From Ignavibacteria bacterium UBA7675 (GTDB lineage Bacteria; Bacteroidota; Ignavibacteria; Kapaibacteriales; UB7675), in assembly GCA_002483085.1 (NCBI GenBank), contig DLHF01000044.1, forward strand, positions 61,803-125,802: DNA of 64,000 bases, written 5' to 3'. This document shows, one piece after another, positions 54,913 to 64,000 of this stretch. The notes below the pieces were generated by a model. It had not been told where the DNA came from, ran no database searches, and worked only from the letters and a program-made list of their open reading frames with translations. The position numbers and the translations under genes were made by a program. Positions within the stretch are counted from its first letter, which is position 1; each line of letters starts with the position of its first letter.

Positions 54913-57900
54913 ATGAGGAACACCCTTAATATAGTATTTTGTGTTGTCGCCTGTTTCCTACTTGCTTATGATTTGCAGTCGCAAATACTTGAAAGCGATG
55001 TGAAAAATTACTCGCAGAGAATTGATTTATATGATGAACGAGGTTTTGCAAAAAACGGGAATGTTAATGTCGATGGTAAGCTTGCCGTTTCTGAATCGAA
55101 TGGAGGAGTGTCGTATGTCTATCCGATATCCAGATCTGCAATAGATCAGTATCCTTTGGATGTAACCCTAACGTACAATGGCGGTGTTGCAGTATCATCA
55201 TTTGCCATACATCACGCATTGCAGACCGAAAGCAGTAACCAATACTATTGGGAACGGTTTAGCCAGAATCGTCCTGCTTGGATTATAGGAGTGAATGGAT
55301 TTGCCATTCAGGTGCTGTCTACGCTTACTCAATTTCAGTGCAATCCTGCTCTTCGTCTTACCGAACCTGAGCCTAGCAAGGCGTATGATGATTCGCATTG
55401 TGTCTGGGCTATTGATGGATATGATTTCTGTAATCGTATGAGCCAACTAGATGTCTACCACGAAAACGGGTGCGGAAATTCAGATGAGATAAGACTCCTT
55501 CGGTCGGATGGCAGTCTTTTGGAATTGCACAACACTACCACAATCAGAGACATAAGCAGTGACCCTGAGAATGGATGCCCTTCTGTAGAACTAGATGGGC
55601 GTGATGCGCGCCTCTATACGGGATATTATATTCCAGTCGAAAACAATAGTAGTGCTTATGGTATTGTCGAATACGATGACACTTACTGGCCAGATTATCT
55701 GGCGAATAATGTGGATACACGCTGGCATCCCTACACCCGTCCTCGAGTACTCAGATATTATACTGGTGATGGTTTGGAGTATGTATTTCGGGAAGTTGTT
55801 GCTCCAAATGGTACTTTGCCGTATTTCCGAACAGTGTATGACCAGGGCCCTGGAATATATGACGACTATGCTTACCCCTATGGACATGTCGATAAAGGGC
55901 CGACAATCTTTTATCTTGAAGAAATTAACAGTGGGACGCGTAACCTGACCAAGTTTGAGCGATCGCGCCATCTACCTAACAGAGAAGGAGGAGATATCTC
56001 GATTGGTCGCGCACTCACTACCGGTTTTTATGGACACACTCTTACCTATGGCGATAATTTTGTAGCTGTTGAAGCTTATGGAAAAACAACAAAGATCAAA
56101 TTCCGGTCTATTCGCAGTGGGGAACGCCGTCCTGAAGAACCGAAAGGTATAGAGCAAAATCAGATGCCTCTGGCTACGTATGGATACGACACGCCCGAGA
56201 CCGCTCAAAGAGCTATGGCTTCCAGATTGGCACATGAAACAGTAGTTCCTCCCTGGACGCCAGCAAAGGACAGATCTTTTGCAACGTTTTACCAATCATA
56301 CATAGGTTTGGTGACTGAAGTATTGGATCCTGAAGAGCGACCTACAGTGTTCGAATACGATAAGTACACTCGCGAGTACCGAGGTTTTAACTTTCCAAAC
56401 AGTAGATGGAACTCGCAGGGTGCGAGCACTCTTACATTGAACAATTGGAGATTAAAGAGGGTCTATGAGCCTACTACCCAGTATGATATTACCTATCAGG
56501 ATGGGGTAAATAATTTTCAGATAATTAATAATGTTGTTGACGGTTACTGGTCGGCATATTCAGGTACAAGTAATGTTGCACAGAGTCTTGTTAAAAAGGA
56601 TCGTAAGGAGGGAACAACACTTAGTACGCTACAGTACTCAATTACATTGCTGTCATCACAACAACCCTATGTGAATAACTATACCGGTGGCTTTACTCAA
56701 TATGACGACCCAGATCTTCAAGATCAGGATCTCGCTACTACATCGCTCCGCCTGGCTCATCATCACAGCCAGGATATTGCATGGCGTACCAATGTTCAGA
56801 TGACTGATAACATCACAAATCAAGTAACCAAGAAAGAAATCTTTTTTCATCGATATCGCATACAAATGCGGAGAGAGCATAGCCAGGATTGTGATTATCA
56901 TTTCTGGGCATGGTGCGAGGGTGGAAAAGCTCCTATGATTTCCCTTACCATTCCGCGTAAAACTGTCGTGACAACTGGTACTGTTACAACAACTACCATA
57001 GAGAACTATAAATTTTTTGCACAAAATCTGTATCTGCCGAGCTATAGCAAAGTAACGGTAAAAGACGGTGGTGGTGATGAAGTCATAAAAGCACTGTTTA
57101 CGACAACCTATACTCTTACAGACCCAATCAGATTTCCTGGTGAGCCAGATGTTGCATCGCGATATGGGCGGGATATTGCGACTCAGACTTCAACCGTTTA
57201 CCGACCTGATAATAATGGAGATTATCAGATATATCTTAAAAAAGTAGAAGAATACCGTCATCTTCCGCTCATAGAATCTGTCAAGGGAGTAGGTATAGCC
57301 AAAGGGCCGGATACGACCTGGGTGCAAAGCCAGACGCAGCAGCTTACGGCAGAAGAGCGACGTTCCGGTATTGATGGAACACATAATGTCTATGATATTA
57401 GTACCCCTGACATAAGTGATGTTGTTGTCTATCGATGGCCCCCGTTCTTCCGGCTAAAGACCAAGGAGTATACTGCTGATCAGAATGATCTTGTTCTGGC
57501 TGGTGGAAAATATATTTATGATGAAAATACCGATGTCTTTGGTACAGGTGCACATCGACGTGGAGCATTGATAGAATCGAGAGTATTAGGACAGCAGACC
57601 AGTGGGAATCCTGTTCCTGAAATGACAGTTGCAACAAATACCTATAAAACGGGTATGTATCCCACTTTCAGCAATCTGCTGGCAAAAAAGACAAATGCGC
57701 TTGGAGCACGTGAGGAGTACTTTTATAATTACAAACTGCCGGAATTTGGAGGGAGTTATCCTACCGGCAAACTACTGAAGAATGATGGAGCGATAATCAA
57801 TAAAAAGTTGCATAATGATTTTCAGTTATTTGAGACTCCTCTGGGAAAGAAAATCTATATACGCAAATGGAATAGCCAGGGAGCTCTTGTTGATGTTTCA

Positions 57901-60900
57901 TTGAGAGAACTATACGAACGCACCTACTATGGCGCTCCGTATGGTTTACCACAGGGCGCCGTAGATGCAAATGGGTGGTATTCTCACTTTGCATATGACT
58001 GGCTGGGTCGTATTAAAAAAGCTTGGTTGCCACGGGATTTTTCCTCCACAAGCAATGGCAGTGTAGTGAATTCGAAAAGCCTGAGGTTATACGGTAAGAG
58101 TCGAAAAGCCTGTAGAGTTTTTCCTGCTTCTTCTAATTCCTGTACTCCTCCTACTATCAGTAATAATGAAATTATTGATTCTGATCGCCTGTGGATAGGA
58201 GTTGCGATGCGGGAATGGATAGAGATAGGTTATTGCAATGCCCTCTATACTGAACATTCTACCGGTGAACTGCTCTATAAAGCGCTTTCCAATGATGTTA
58301 TTCATCAGGTCGGTGGCGATAAAAAAGCCTACTTACGCTTGTTTCTTACGGAAGCTACGAGTGGAGAACTGACTATAAAACTCTCGACCCAGAATCCATC
58401 GTTCACCTCGCGTATGGTGATTGACAATACTGTCAAAAAATACCAGGGAACTGCTGCCACGGAGGGTACCACTATGAGCCGCAAACGACAGAGATCCATA
58501 CCTTGGGACGAAGATGTTCCGTTGGCACTGTGCAGTGGCAGCTACTATATTTATATCCCTTTGTCTGAAGAATTGCTGGTGCATATGCAGTCCATGACAA
58601 ACAATCAGGAACTGGCATTGTCTCTTGAGCTGATAGGCTCTGGCCAAGTGCAATTTGCCAATGATGCCGAAGATACTCGACCAGCAATCGTTGTTAACGG
58701 TAGTTTTCAGACCGGACCGGAGATTTCTGCAGATGATTTCACGCTTGCATATAAATACGATGATTGTGGCGTTAATAGCTCATTTGTTTTTAACAAAATT
58801 GATGATATCAGTCATACTGCAAACCCTTCTATAGATTTCCCAGGGAATAATCCGTTGACAGGTGGAAATGGAAACACTCGATTCTTTACCACCCATTACA
58901 CACTTGGTGCTGATTATAAGGTTAAGAAAATGTTAAAGCAGGGCATCGAAACAACATTCGATTATACTGGAGTAGGGCAGTTACAAAACGAGGTAGAAAC
59001 GGCAACAGGCTATAATACACACACAATCTATGACGAGCTTGGTCGCCCGCTTACGCTTACTCATCCCGATAATACAATGCTTGCCAATTCCTATGAGGTT
59101 AATAGTCCGTCCGCCTTTAGTATTTCCGATGAATATTATGGCCTTTGTTCCAAAAAGATAACAACCGACGAAAAGGGAATTCAAACTGCTCAGTATTACG
59201 ATGCGTTTGACCGCCTCCGCAAGGAAGTTCAGGATGTACAGGGTGAACAAATTACAGTAACGTATGAGTACGATAAACTGAACAGGCTGGTGCAAGTTAC
59301 AAACCCGAAACTCCAACAGACTACCTATGTGTATGATGAGTTCGGGCGCGTGAAATCGAAAAGTCATGTAGACCTCGGCACAACATCGTATGCATATGAT
59401 AAGCTCGGAAATGTGCGATTTTCGCAGTCGCAGAAACAACACGAGAGCAATAAGCTTTCATTCTTCCAATACGACGACCTGAATCGCATCACTGTGATAG
59501 GCGAGGCAACACTACGGAAAGAGAATGGAGAACCTCTGCCGTCAAACCCGGCAACCCGACTCAGCGACTGGCTAGACCCTAATATCCTGCACAATGCAAT
59601 GATGCCTGAAGTCCTAACTGCAAATGCTACGATGTTTTTACCTACCGGCAACGGCGGTAATCCCCCGGTTTCATTTGATCCGCTGGATCCAGATTTTCTT
59701 ACATTCTGTGATCCCGCTGATTATCAGACGAACCAGCGTAAAACTGTTGATTTACTCGGTGAAGCTCTGCCGGTGGGTATGGACTATCTCAAACATCCCG
59801 CCAGCTCGTTTCCTATTATTAACACCGCATATACATCTGATCCCAACTTGTTCGAAAATATTGCTGCTAACGCGCAATTTGTCCAAATTGGTATGTGGTA
59901 CGACGAACTGCCCGCAAGTGTTGGTGGGATATGGGCACACTTTCCGAGTAACTGGAATGCTATGGCTCCAACAGGTATGATTCGCAACCTGAAAGGACGC
60001 TTGGCGGCAATGGCTTATAGAAGTCATGGTAGCGAGCCCTATCACTTTGTTGTGTACAGCTATGATGAGCGCGGACGTGTGGAAGCGCAACTGCGTTTTA
60101 CTGAAAACCTCGGCTTTGATGCGATGTACTATAAGTATAACTCGATGGATCAAGTGATCAGTGTGACGACTGCAGATCCTGCGCGGCAACATACGACATG
60201 GTATGCAACAGATAATTATGGTCGTATCAAAGAAGTGTCAACTGCACTCTCTGCAGTGAACCAAGGATTGATTATGTCACCTGGTGCTCCGGCTCGCTAT
60301 ATGTACCCAACAACAGGGTTGTCTAAGCCAAGTTCTCCAGATATTACGTACAACTACAATAATCGCGGTTTCGTAGGTACGATGGGCTATCCGAGTATTG
60401 GAACTGCGGTGAATTATACGTATAATTCGCGTGCGTGGCTCACATCGCTGATAGCAACGGATGGTTCGAACAATACTATTTTTTCTCAGTCGCTGGATTA
60501 TAATGATCCTAATACCGGCTATGACGGGCGCGGTCAGATATGGGGGCAAACATGGCAGCACGGAGCATCGCCTGCGGTGACACAGACGTATGATTACGAC
60601 AATGTACGGCGTTTGACAGAGTGGGAAGTAGATGGACGACGTAAGGATAGTTATTTTTACGATAAGGTGGGCAACAGGCAGCAAATGCTCGATGAGTTCG
60701 GAGTACCGACCGTCTATAGCTATGCCTCCGGGCAGAACCGCATGACAGGTCTTACTCTGCCGGGAGAAGTCGGTACAATGAGTTATGATGCCAATGGTGC
60801 CATGACCATGCGGGAAGTACGCAATGGTAGCAATGTTGTCAAAGAGAAAGAAACATTAGAGTACACCACCGACGGTTTGTTGCGTTTGTACCACCGCGAT

Positions 60901-62139
60901 GTGAATAACTACAACGGTGGAAATACGCGCCAGTGGTATTATCGCTACTCGGCAGCCGGAGAGCGTGAGCAGAAACGCATGTCGGATATGATATATACTG
61001 GAAATGTAGGGCTGCCAGCTCCCGACGGTGAGTCGATTTGGGTGTATTATATGCTTGGGGCGGATGGCCGCCAGCATGCAGTGTACCACGGCACAAAGGT
61101 GCAGCGCGAAGTATGCTTTGGCGGAGGGGTGCAGATATTGTCTGCTCCGTATGTATATTTTTATCCGACGGAATACCTGAGCTACGGATCGGGAGCAACG
61201 GCGAACATCACGATGAAACGCAATGTCTATAGCATGTGGGAAAAAGAATATAAAATACAGGATCAACTCGGCAGCACACGTGTGGTGCTGAATGCCAGTG
61301 GCGGCGTGATAAGCCAGTATGACTACGAACCCTTTGGTAAAGCACAGCCGGGTCCGGGAGCGGATCAGCGCTTGAGCTTTATTGACAAAGAGAAGGACAA
61401 AGAATCAGACCTGAGCGATTTTGGCGTGCGGAAATACGATGATGGTGTGGGGCGGTTTATGAGTATTGATCCGCTGTGGGAGCAGTACCGGAGTTTGAGT
61501 CCCTATCACTACAGCCGCAACAATCCGTTGGTGTTGCAGGATCCGAGTGGGTTGGCGGAATTCTATAATAGCAGTGGTTTTGTTGGAACTGATGGAGTTG
61601 AGGATGGGGATTTGTACGCTGTAATGGATAATGTAGATATAGACGCATACCGGACTGATGGTGTCACTGACTGGGAAAGCCTAAAGGCTCGGAGTTATCG
61701 ATTTCCAAGCGAGTCCGCTCGTGAGGACATTGTTGCCAAAGTTCATGGCAATATTAAACCCAGTAATCAGGATGAAGATGGTGGAGTAGTGGCTATTGAT
61801 GCCAATGGCAATGATACGTATGTGCATGGGGGTAAGGGGGAACCACATCCAGAGCGTAAAGTTGCAACTGCAACGAAGGCAGTTCAAAAAGCTTATGATG
61901 AAGCGAAAAAAGCTGGAATGACCCCCACATACTATGTTCACAGCCATCCTTCCCCTTTGGCGTTTCCCGGTCGTCTTTACAATCCTCCACAAGAGCCATC
62001 AATTATGGCTGATTATAATAGTACTGTCACATTAAGAATTCCTGGTATTCTTATCACGAGAGAAAATGCTATCTTCTTTGGCAGTTCTCCAGAGACCAAG
62101 GCAACTATTCCTATTCAATACTTTAAGGTTCATCCATGA
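54913..62139 (+). CDS. RHS/YD-repeat polymorphic toxin with a JAB/MPN-like C-terminal tip
   Basis: The 2408-residue protein has a signal peptide (IVFCVVACFLLAYDLQSQ) and an N-terminal region of about 1000 residues with few known motifs. YD repeats follow from about residue 1350 (YDELGRPLTL, YEYDKLNRLVQV, YVYDEFGRVKS, YSYDERGRVEA), then the RHS core hallmark (LGSTRVVLNASGGVISQYDYEPFG, DFGVRKYDDGVGRFMSIDPL, YHYSRNNPLVLQDPSGLA) ending at residue about 2215. The tip (2216-2408) carries HSHP at residues 2343-2346 with Ser/Asp in PSIMADYN, which resembles the JAB/MPN metalloprotease site of toxin-JAB1-type effectors. RHS proteins deliver such tips to competitors. The stop codon overlaps the start of the LRR gene (ATGA). 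There is no type VI gene and no T9SS sorting domain. Confidence 0.85.
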   Translation: MRNTLNIVFCVVACFLLAYDLQSQILESDVKNYSQRIDLYDERGFAKNGNVNVDGKLAVSESNGGVSYVYPISRSAIDQYPLDVTLTYNGGVAVSSFAIHHALQTESSNQYYWERFSQNRPAWIIGVNGFAIQVLSTLTQFQCNPALRLTEPEPSKAYDDSHCVWAIDGYDFCNRMSQLDVYHENGCGNSDEIRLLRSDGSLLELHNTTTIRDISSDPENGCPSVELDGRDARLYTGYYIPVENNSSAYGIVEYDDTYWPDYLANNVDTRWHPYTRPRVLRYYTGDGLEYVFREVVAPNGTLPYFRTVYDQGPGIYDDYAYPYGHVDKGPTIFYLEEINSGTRNLTKFERSRHLPNREGGDISIGRALTTGFYGHTLTYGDNFVAVEAYGKTTKIKFRSIRSGERRPEEPKGIEQNQMPLATYGYDTPETAQRAMASRLAHETVVPPWTPAKDRSFATFYQSYIGLVTEVLDPEERPTVFEYDKYTREYRGFNFPNSRWNSQGASTLTLNNWRLKRVYEPTTQYDITYQDGVNNFQIINNVVDGYWSAYSGTSNVAQSLVKKDRKEGTTLSTLQYSITLLSSQQPYVNNYTGGFTQYDDPDLQDQDLATTSLRLAHHHSQDIAWRTNVQMTDNITNQVTKKEIFFHRYRIQMRREHSQDCDYHFWAWCEGGKAPMISLTIPRKTVVTTGTVTTTTIENYKFFAQNLYLPSYSKVTVKDGGGDEVIKALFTTTYTLTDPIRFPGEPDVASRYGRDIATQTSTVYRPDNNGDYQIYLKKVEEYRHLPLIESVKGVGIAKGPDTTWVQSQTQQLTAEERRSGIDGTHNVYDISTPDISDVVVYRWPPFFRLKTKEYTADQNDLVLAGGKYIYDENTDVFGTGAHRRGALIESRVLGQQTSGNPVPEMTVATNTYKTGMYPTFSNLLAKKTNALGAREEYFYNYKLPEFGGSYPTGKLLKNDGAIINKKLHNDFQLFETPLGKKIYIRKWNSQGALVDVSLRELYERTYYGAPYGLPQGAVDANGWYSHFAYDWLGRIKKAWLPRDFSSTSNGSVVNSKSLRLYGKSRKACRVFPASSNSCTPPTISNNEIIDSDRLWIGVAMREWIEIGYCNALYTEHSTGELLYKALSNDVIHQVGGDKKAYLRLFLTEATSGELTIKLSTQNPSFTSRMVIDNTVKKYQGTAATEGTTMSRKRQRSIPWDEDVPLALCSGSYYIYIPLSEELLVHMQSMTNNQELALSLELIGSGQVQFANDAEDTRPAIVVNGSFQTGPEISADDFTLAYKYDDCGVNSSFVFNKIDDISHTANPSIDFPGNNPLTGGNGNTRFFTTHYTLGADYKVKKMLKQGIETTFDYTGVGQLQNEVETATGYNTHTIYDELGRPLTLTHPDNTMLANSYEVNSPSAFSISDEYYGLCSKKITTDEKGIQTAQYYDAFDRLRKEVQDVQGEQITVTYEYDKLNRLVQVTNPKLQQTTYVYDEFGRVKSKSHVDLGTTSYAYDKLGNVRFSQSQKQHESNKLSFFQYDDLNRITVIGEATLRKENGEPLPSNPATRLSDWLDPNILHNAMMPEVLTANATMFLPTGNGGNPPVSFDPLDPDFLTFCDPADYQTNQRKTVDLLGEALPVGMDYLKHPASSFPIINTAYTSDPNLFENIAANAQFVQIGMWYDELPASVGGIWAHFPSNWNAMAPTGMIRNLKGRLAAMAYRSHGSEPYHFVVYSYDERGRVEAQLRFTENLGFDAMYYKYNSMDQVISVTTADPARQHTTWYATDNYGRIKEVSTALSAVNQGLIMSPGAPARYMYPTTGLSKPSSPDITYNYNNRGFVGTMGYPSIGTAVNYTYNSRAWLTSLIATDGSNNTIFSQSLDYNDPNTGYDGRGQIWGQTWQHGASPAVTQTYDYDNVRRLTEWEVDGRRKDSYFYDKVGNRQQMLDEFGVPTVYSYASGQNRMTGLTLPGEVGTMSYDANGAMTMREVRNGSNVVKEKETLEYTTDGLLRLYHRDVNNYNGGNTRQWYYRYSAAGEREQKRMSDMIYTGNVGLPAPDGESIWVYYMLGADGRQHAVYHGTKVQREVCFGGGVQILSAPYVYFYPTEYLSYGSGATANITMKRNVYSMWEKEYKIQDQLGSTRVVLNASGGVISQYDYEPFGKAQPGPGADQRLSFIDKEKDKESDLSDFGVRKYDDGVGRFMSIDPLWEQYRSLSPYHYSRNNPLVLQDPSGLAEFYNSSGFVGTDGVEDGDLYAVMDNVDIDAYRTDGVTDWESLKARSYRFPSESAREDIVAKVHGNIKPSNQDEDGGVVAIDANGNDTYVHGGKGEPHPERKVATATKAVQKAYDEAKKAGMTPTYYVHSHPSPLAFPGRLYNPPQEPSIMADYNSTVTLRIPGILITRENAIFFGSSPETKATIPIQYFKVHP
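61384..61557 (+). repeat. 174-base repeat, copy 1, in the RHS core
   Basis: This stretch encodes the conserved end of the RHS core up to the toxin tip junction. It is repeated at 63418-63591 with about five differences in 174 bases. Beyond the repeat, at the tip junction, the two sequences part. Confidence 0.93.
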
Positions 62140-63197
62140 TACGAAGTACGGCAGGAATACTTCTGGTTCTTATTTTTCTGACTGTAGTGAGCCAGGCACA
62201 GACAGTAGGGACGGGTGAGGTAGCCGACAGATGGAAGATGGCTCTCGCTTTGCATCCAACTGCTACTCAAGCATTTTTCTTTGACAGTACAGTTACGGCT
62301 ATTCCGCCAGAGATAAAACGTCTGACATCCCTCATGCAGGTGCGATTTATTCACTCTCCAATTACTGATTTGCCGGAGGAGTTTTATTCGCTGCCATTGA
62401 AGTATGTAGAGTTTTATGGTACAACTCAATTAGATATGAGTGAAGTACTGTTAAAGCTGAAACGCTGCCGTAACCTTATCCAGGTCACCTTTTCGGAGTT
62501 GGATTCATTTGTTGTGCCAGCCACTATAGGTGAACTGACACAACTGCAATCACTGGCGATATGGAATACAAGAGTGGTCACGCTGCCGGAAACGATAGGT
62601 AATCTGAAAAGACTTGAAAATTTGTCTCTGGCTGCAACCGGTATTGACTCTCTGCCCATAACTGTCCGAAACCTGACAAGTCTAAAGATGGTGTCGTTAG
62701 AGTATAGTGGGCAGCAGGATATACCTGTCAATTTTCTGGAAATTCCGAACCTGACAGATATCCTGCTAGATAATAACCCACAGATGGACATGGATCATGT
62801 CTTGTCTCAGTTACTGGTGTATAAAATGGAGGTTGTCAGTATGAGGGATTGCAATCTCATAAGACTACCAGAAGCTATCAGCTCAATGAAGACATTAAAA
62901 AATCTGGTTATGGACAGCAATCACCTTACATCGCTTCCGGCGTTTATAACGGAATTGCCAGAGATAGAATGGTTGTGGGTAAAAAACAATCGACTGGAAT
63001 ATCTACCTTTTGATATTGGTAGCTTAACGAAGCTCAAATATCTTGAAGTGTCATCAAACAATCTCACCGAGTTGCCACTATCACTTAACCCTCTCAAGGA
63101 TCAGTTAGTGAACATAATTGCCGGAAACAATATGTTTTCTACCACAGAAAAAGATCGAATTCGGAAAATTTTTTCAAAAGTGTATCTTGAGTTATAA
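62136..63197 (+). CDS. Secreted leucine-rich-repeat protein, candidate immunity protein
   Basis: The 353-residue protein has a signal peptide (LLVLIFLTVVSQAQ) and about ten LRR units of the type LxxLxxLxIxxTxLxxLPxxI, for example LTQLQSLAIWNTRVVTLPET, LKRLENLSLAATGIDSLP and LTKLKYLEVSSNNLTELPLS. It has no catalytic domain. Its ATG lies inside the RHS stop (ATGA, 62136-62139), so the two are translationally coupled, which is typical of toxin-immunity pairs. That it neutralises the RHS tip is inference; a protein with this structure could also be an effector or adhesin. Confidence 0.8.
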   Translation: MIRSTAGILLVLIFLTVVSQAQTVGTGEVADRWKMALALHPTATQAFFFDSTVTAIPPEIKRLTSLMQVRFIHSPITDLPEEFYSLPLKYVEFYGTTQLDMSEVLLKLKRCRNLIQVTFSELDSFVVPATIGELTQLQSLAIWNTRVVTLPETIGNLKRLENLSLAATGIDSLPITVRNLTSLKMVSLEYSGQQDIPVNFLEIPNLTDILLDNNPQMDMDHVLSQLLVYKMEVVSMRDCNLIRLPEAISSMKTLKNLVMDSNHLTSLPAFITELPEIEWLWVKNNRLEYLPFDIGSLTKLKYLEVSSNNLTELPLSLNPLKDQLVNIIAGNNMFSTTEKDRIRKIFSKVYLEL

Positions 63198-63204
63198 AAT
63201 CCGC

Positions 63205-63256
63205 ATCAGAGTCTGGCCGGGAAGTCTCCGGATACGGAGGTTTTCCGGCCTCTGAT
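63205..63256. repeat. 52-base imperfect palindrome downstream of the LRR gene
   Basis: ATCAGAG and CTCTGAT form the outer arms, GGCCGG/CCGGCC the middle and CTCCG-GATA-CGGAG the tip. No T-run follows, so it is not a normal terminator. It separates the LRR gene from the orphan RHS tip. Confidence 0.7.
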
Positions 63257-63279
63257 TCCAGGGCGCAGGCGGCAGCTAG

Positions 63280-63921
63280 GTACGCAGCGGCTGTGCAGCG
63301 CGGAGCGGCGGCAAAAGCTATAGCAGAGATGGTGGCGCAATCACCGGGCAATATGATTATGAACCCTTTGGGAAGGTGTCGTGGCAGAGCGGTCCGAGCA
63401 AGCGGTTGTCGTGGATAGACAAGGAGAAGGACAAAGAATCAGACCTGAGCGATTTTGGCGTGCGGAAGTATGATGATGGTGTGGGGCGGTTTATGAGTAT
63501 TGATCCGCTGTGGGAGCAGTACCGGAGTTTGAGTCCCTATCACTACAGCCGCAACAATCCGTTGGTGTTGCAGGATCCGAGTGGATTGGCTGACTTTATA
63601 GATGAGAATGGAAACTTACTAGGTTCTGATGGTAATACTGACAATAGAGAATATGTGACGACATTAGTTAATTTCAATCAATTCACATCAAATGGAGTAA
63701 CTGATTGGGCAAACCTTGCTACTGCAAGGGGAACTGAATTGATGCCTAGTAAAGAAACGAGGAAAGAGATAATGGATGACATAGTTAAGCCAGCAGACGG
63801 TACTATAGCTGGCTTGCAAGGAGAATTTGGGGGCGTGATTGCCGAAGACCGATTTGAAGGTAGAGATGACCGGTTTGTAGCAGTGAATATAATACTCCCG
63901 GAAATTAGGACCAGATGTTAA
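63280..63921 (+). pseudogene. Orphan RHS tip module, interrupted before its catalytic motif
   Basis: Translation from about 63310 gives the end of an RHS core (GGAITGQYDYEPFGKVSWQS ... FMSIDPLWEQYRSLSPYH ... LQDPSGLADF) without any YD repeats or start codon; the first possible start, GTG 63376, is far inside the core. After the 174-base repeat the tip (TNGVTDWANLATARGTELMPS, FGGVIAEDRFEGRDD) is a divergent homologue of the tip in the main RHS gene (compare GVTDWESLKAR and GGVVAIDANG), and the frame stops at 63921, before any HSHP. The cut may be the insertion point of the IS3-like element that begins downstream. Confidence 0.75.
63418..63591 (+). repeat. 174-base repeat, copy 2, in the orphan RHS tip
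   Basis: About 169 of 174 bases match 61384-61557 (offset 2034). The differences seen are at codons AAA/AAG, AAA/AAG, TAC/TAT, GGG/GGA and GCG/GCT, all synonymous. Confidence 0.93.
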
Positions 63922-63955
63922 GTTTGTAAGAAACATAACAACAAGGACGGTTTAG

Positions 63956-64000
63956 ATGAAACCATTACGTCGCCAGCACAGCGCAGAATTCAAGGCGAAA
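63956..64000 (+). CDS. IS3-family transposase OrfA, start only
   Basis: Fifteen residues (MKPLRRQHSAEFKAK) are visible before the window ends. They match the N-terminus of IS3/IS2-type OrfA helix-turn-helix proteins (MKRRR-x-P-x-FKAK pattern). AAGGA lies upstream. The inverted repeat and the rest of the element are beyond the window. Confidence 0.6.
   Translation, partial: MKPLRRQHSAEFKAK

Overview
The window reads as a chromosomal segment of a Gram-negative member of the Bacteroidota/Chlorobiota side of the FCB group; a Kapabacteria/Ignavibacteria-like or other Chlorobiota relative is my best guess, not a proof. Reasons: three secreted proteins end in type IX secretion (T9SS) type-A sorting domains, promoters of the Bacteroidota form (TTTG, 20-21 bases, TAnnTTTG) stand before two tRNA genes and nuoJ, and FliW-CsrA and MotB point to a flagellated lineage. 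HpnE suggests hopanoid synthesis. There are no rRNA genes and no CRISPR array.

Layout. 1-6170 (minus): ileS, a DksA/TraR-type protein, lspA and the start of an rluD-type pseudouridine synthase. 6248-10256: acyl-CoA thioesterase, AsmA-like membrane protein, hpnE. 10437-14030 (plus): tRNA-Leu, trigger factor with a His-rich tail, clpP, clpX. 14307-16280: short unknown gene, sugar-phosphate transferase, LolA. 16430-18794 (minus): motB, fliW, csrA, response regulator. 18926-24080 (minus): Asp-box repeat secreted protein and a TPR protein. 24253-33175 (minus): a MacAB-TolC-like export locus with TolC, adaptor, one ATPase and four permeases. 33358-35935 (plus): secreted endonuclease I and a histone-deacetylase-fold hydrolase. 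37012-43415 (plus): tRNA-Gln, prs, rplY, pth, rpsD, a small unknown gene, a YdjM-like membrane protein, dnaG. 43547-44389: nuoJ and nuoK on their own. 44764-52512: a 2582-residue secreted choice-of-anchor-D protein.

52.5-64 kb is an accessory island that looks richer in A+T. It holds degenerate pieces of what look like a group II intron reverse transcriptase and an ISAs1 transposase, a dockerin-ended secreted protein, and a 2408-residue RHS/YD-repeat protein whose C-terminal tip carries a JAB/MPN-like HSHP motif. A secreted leucine-rich-repeat protein overlaps the RHS stop codon by ATGA and is a candidate immunity partner. Downstream lies an orphan RHS tip sharing a 174-base near-identical repeat with the parent gene; it is cut off just before the start of an IS3-type transposase at the window edge. 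This is the arrangement expected of a polymorphic toxin locus that swaps tips by recombination.

A GC-rich, modular intergenic repeat occurs at six places in the first 41 kb, always between genes and in both orientations. I do not recognise it as a described family; with the RHS island it is the most interesting unexplained structure here.
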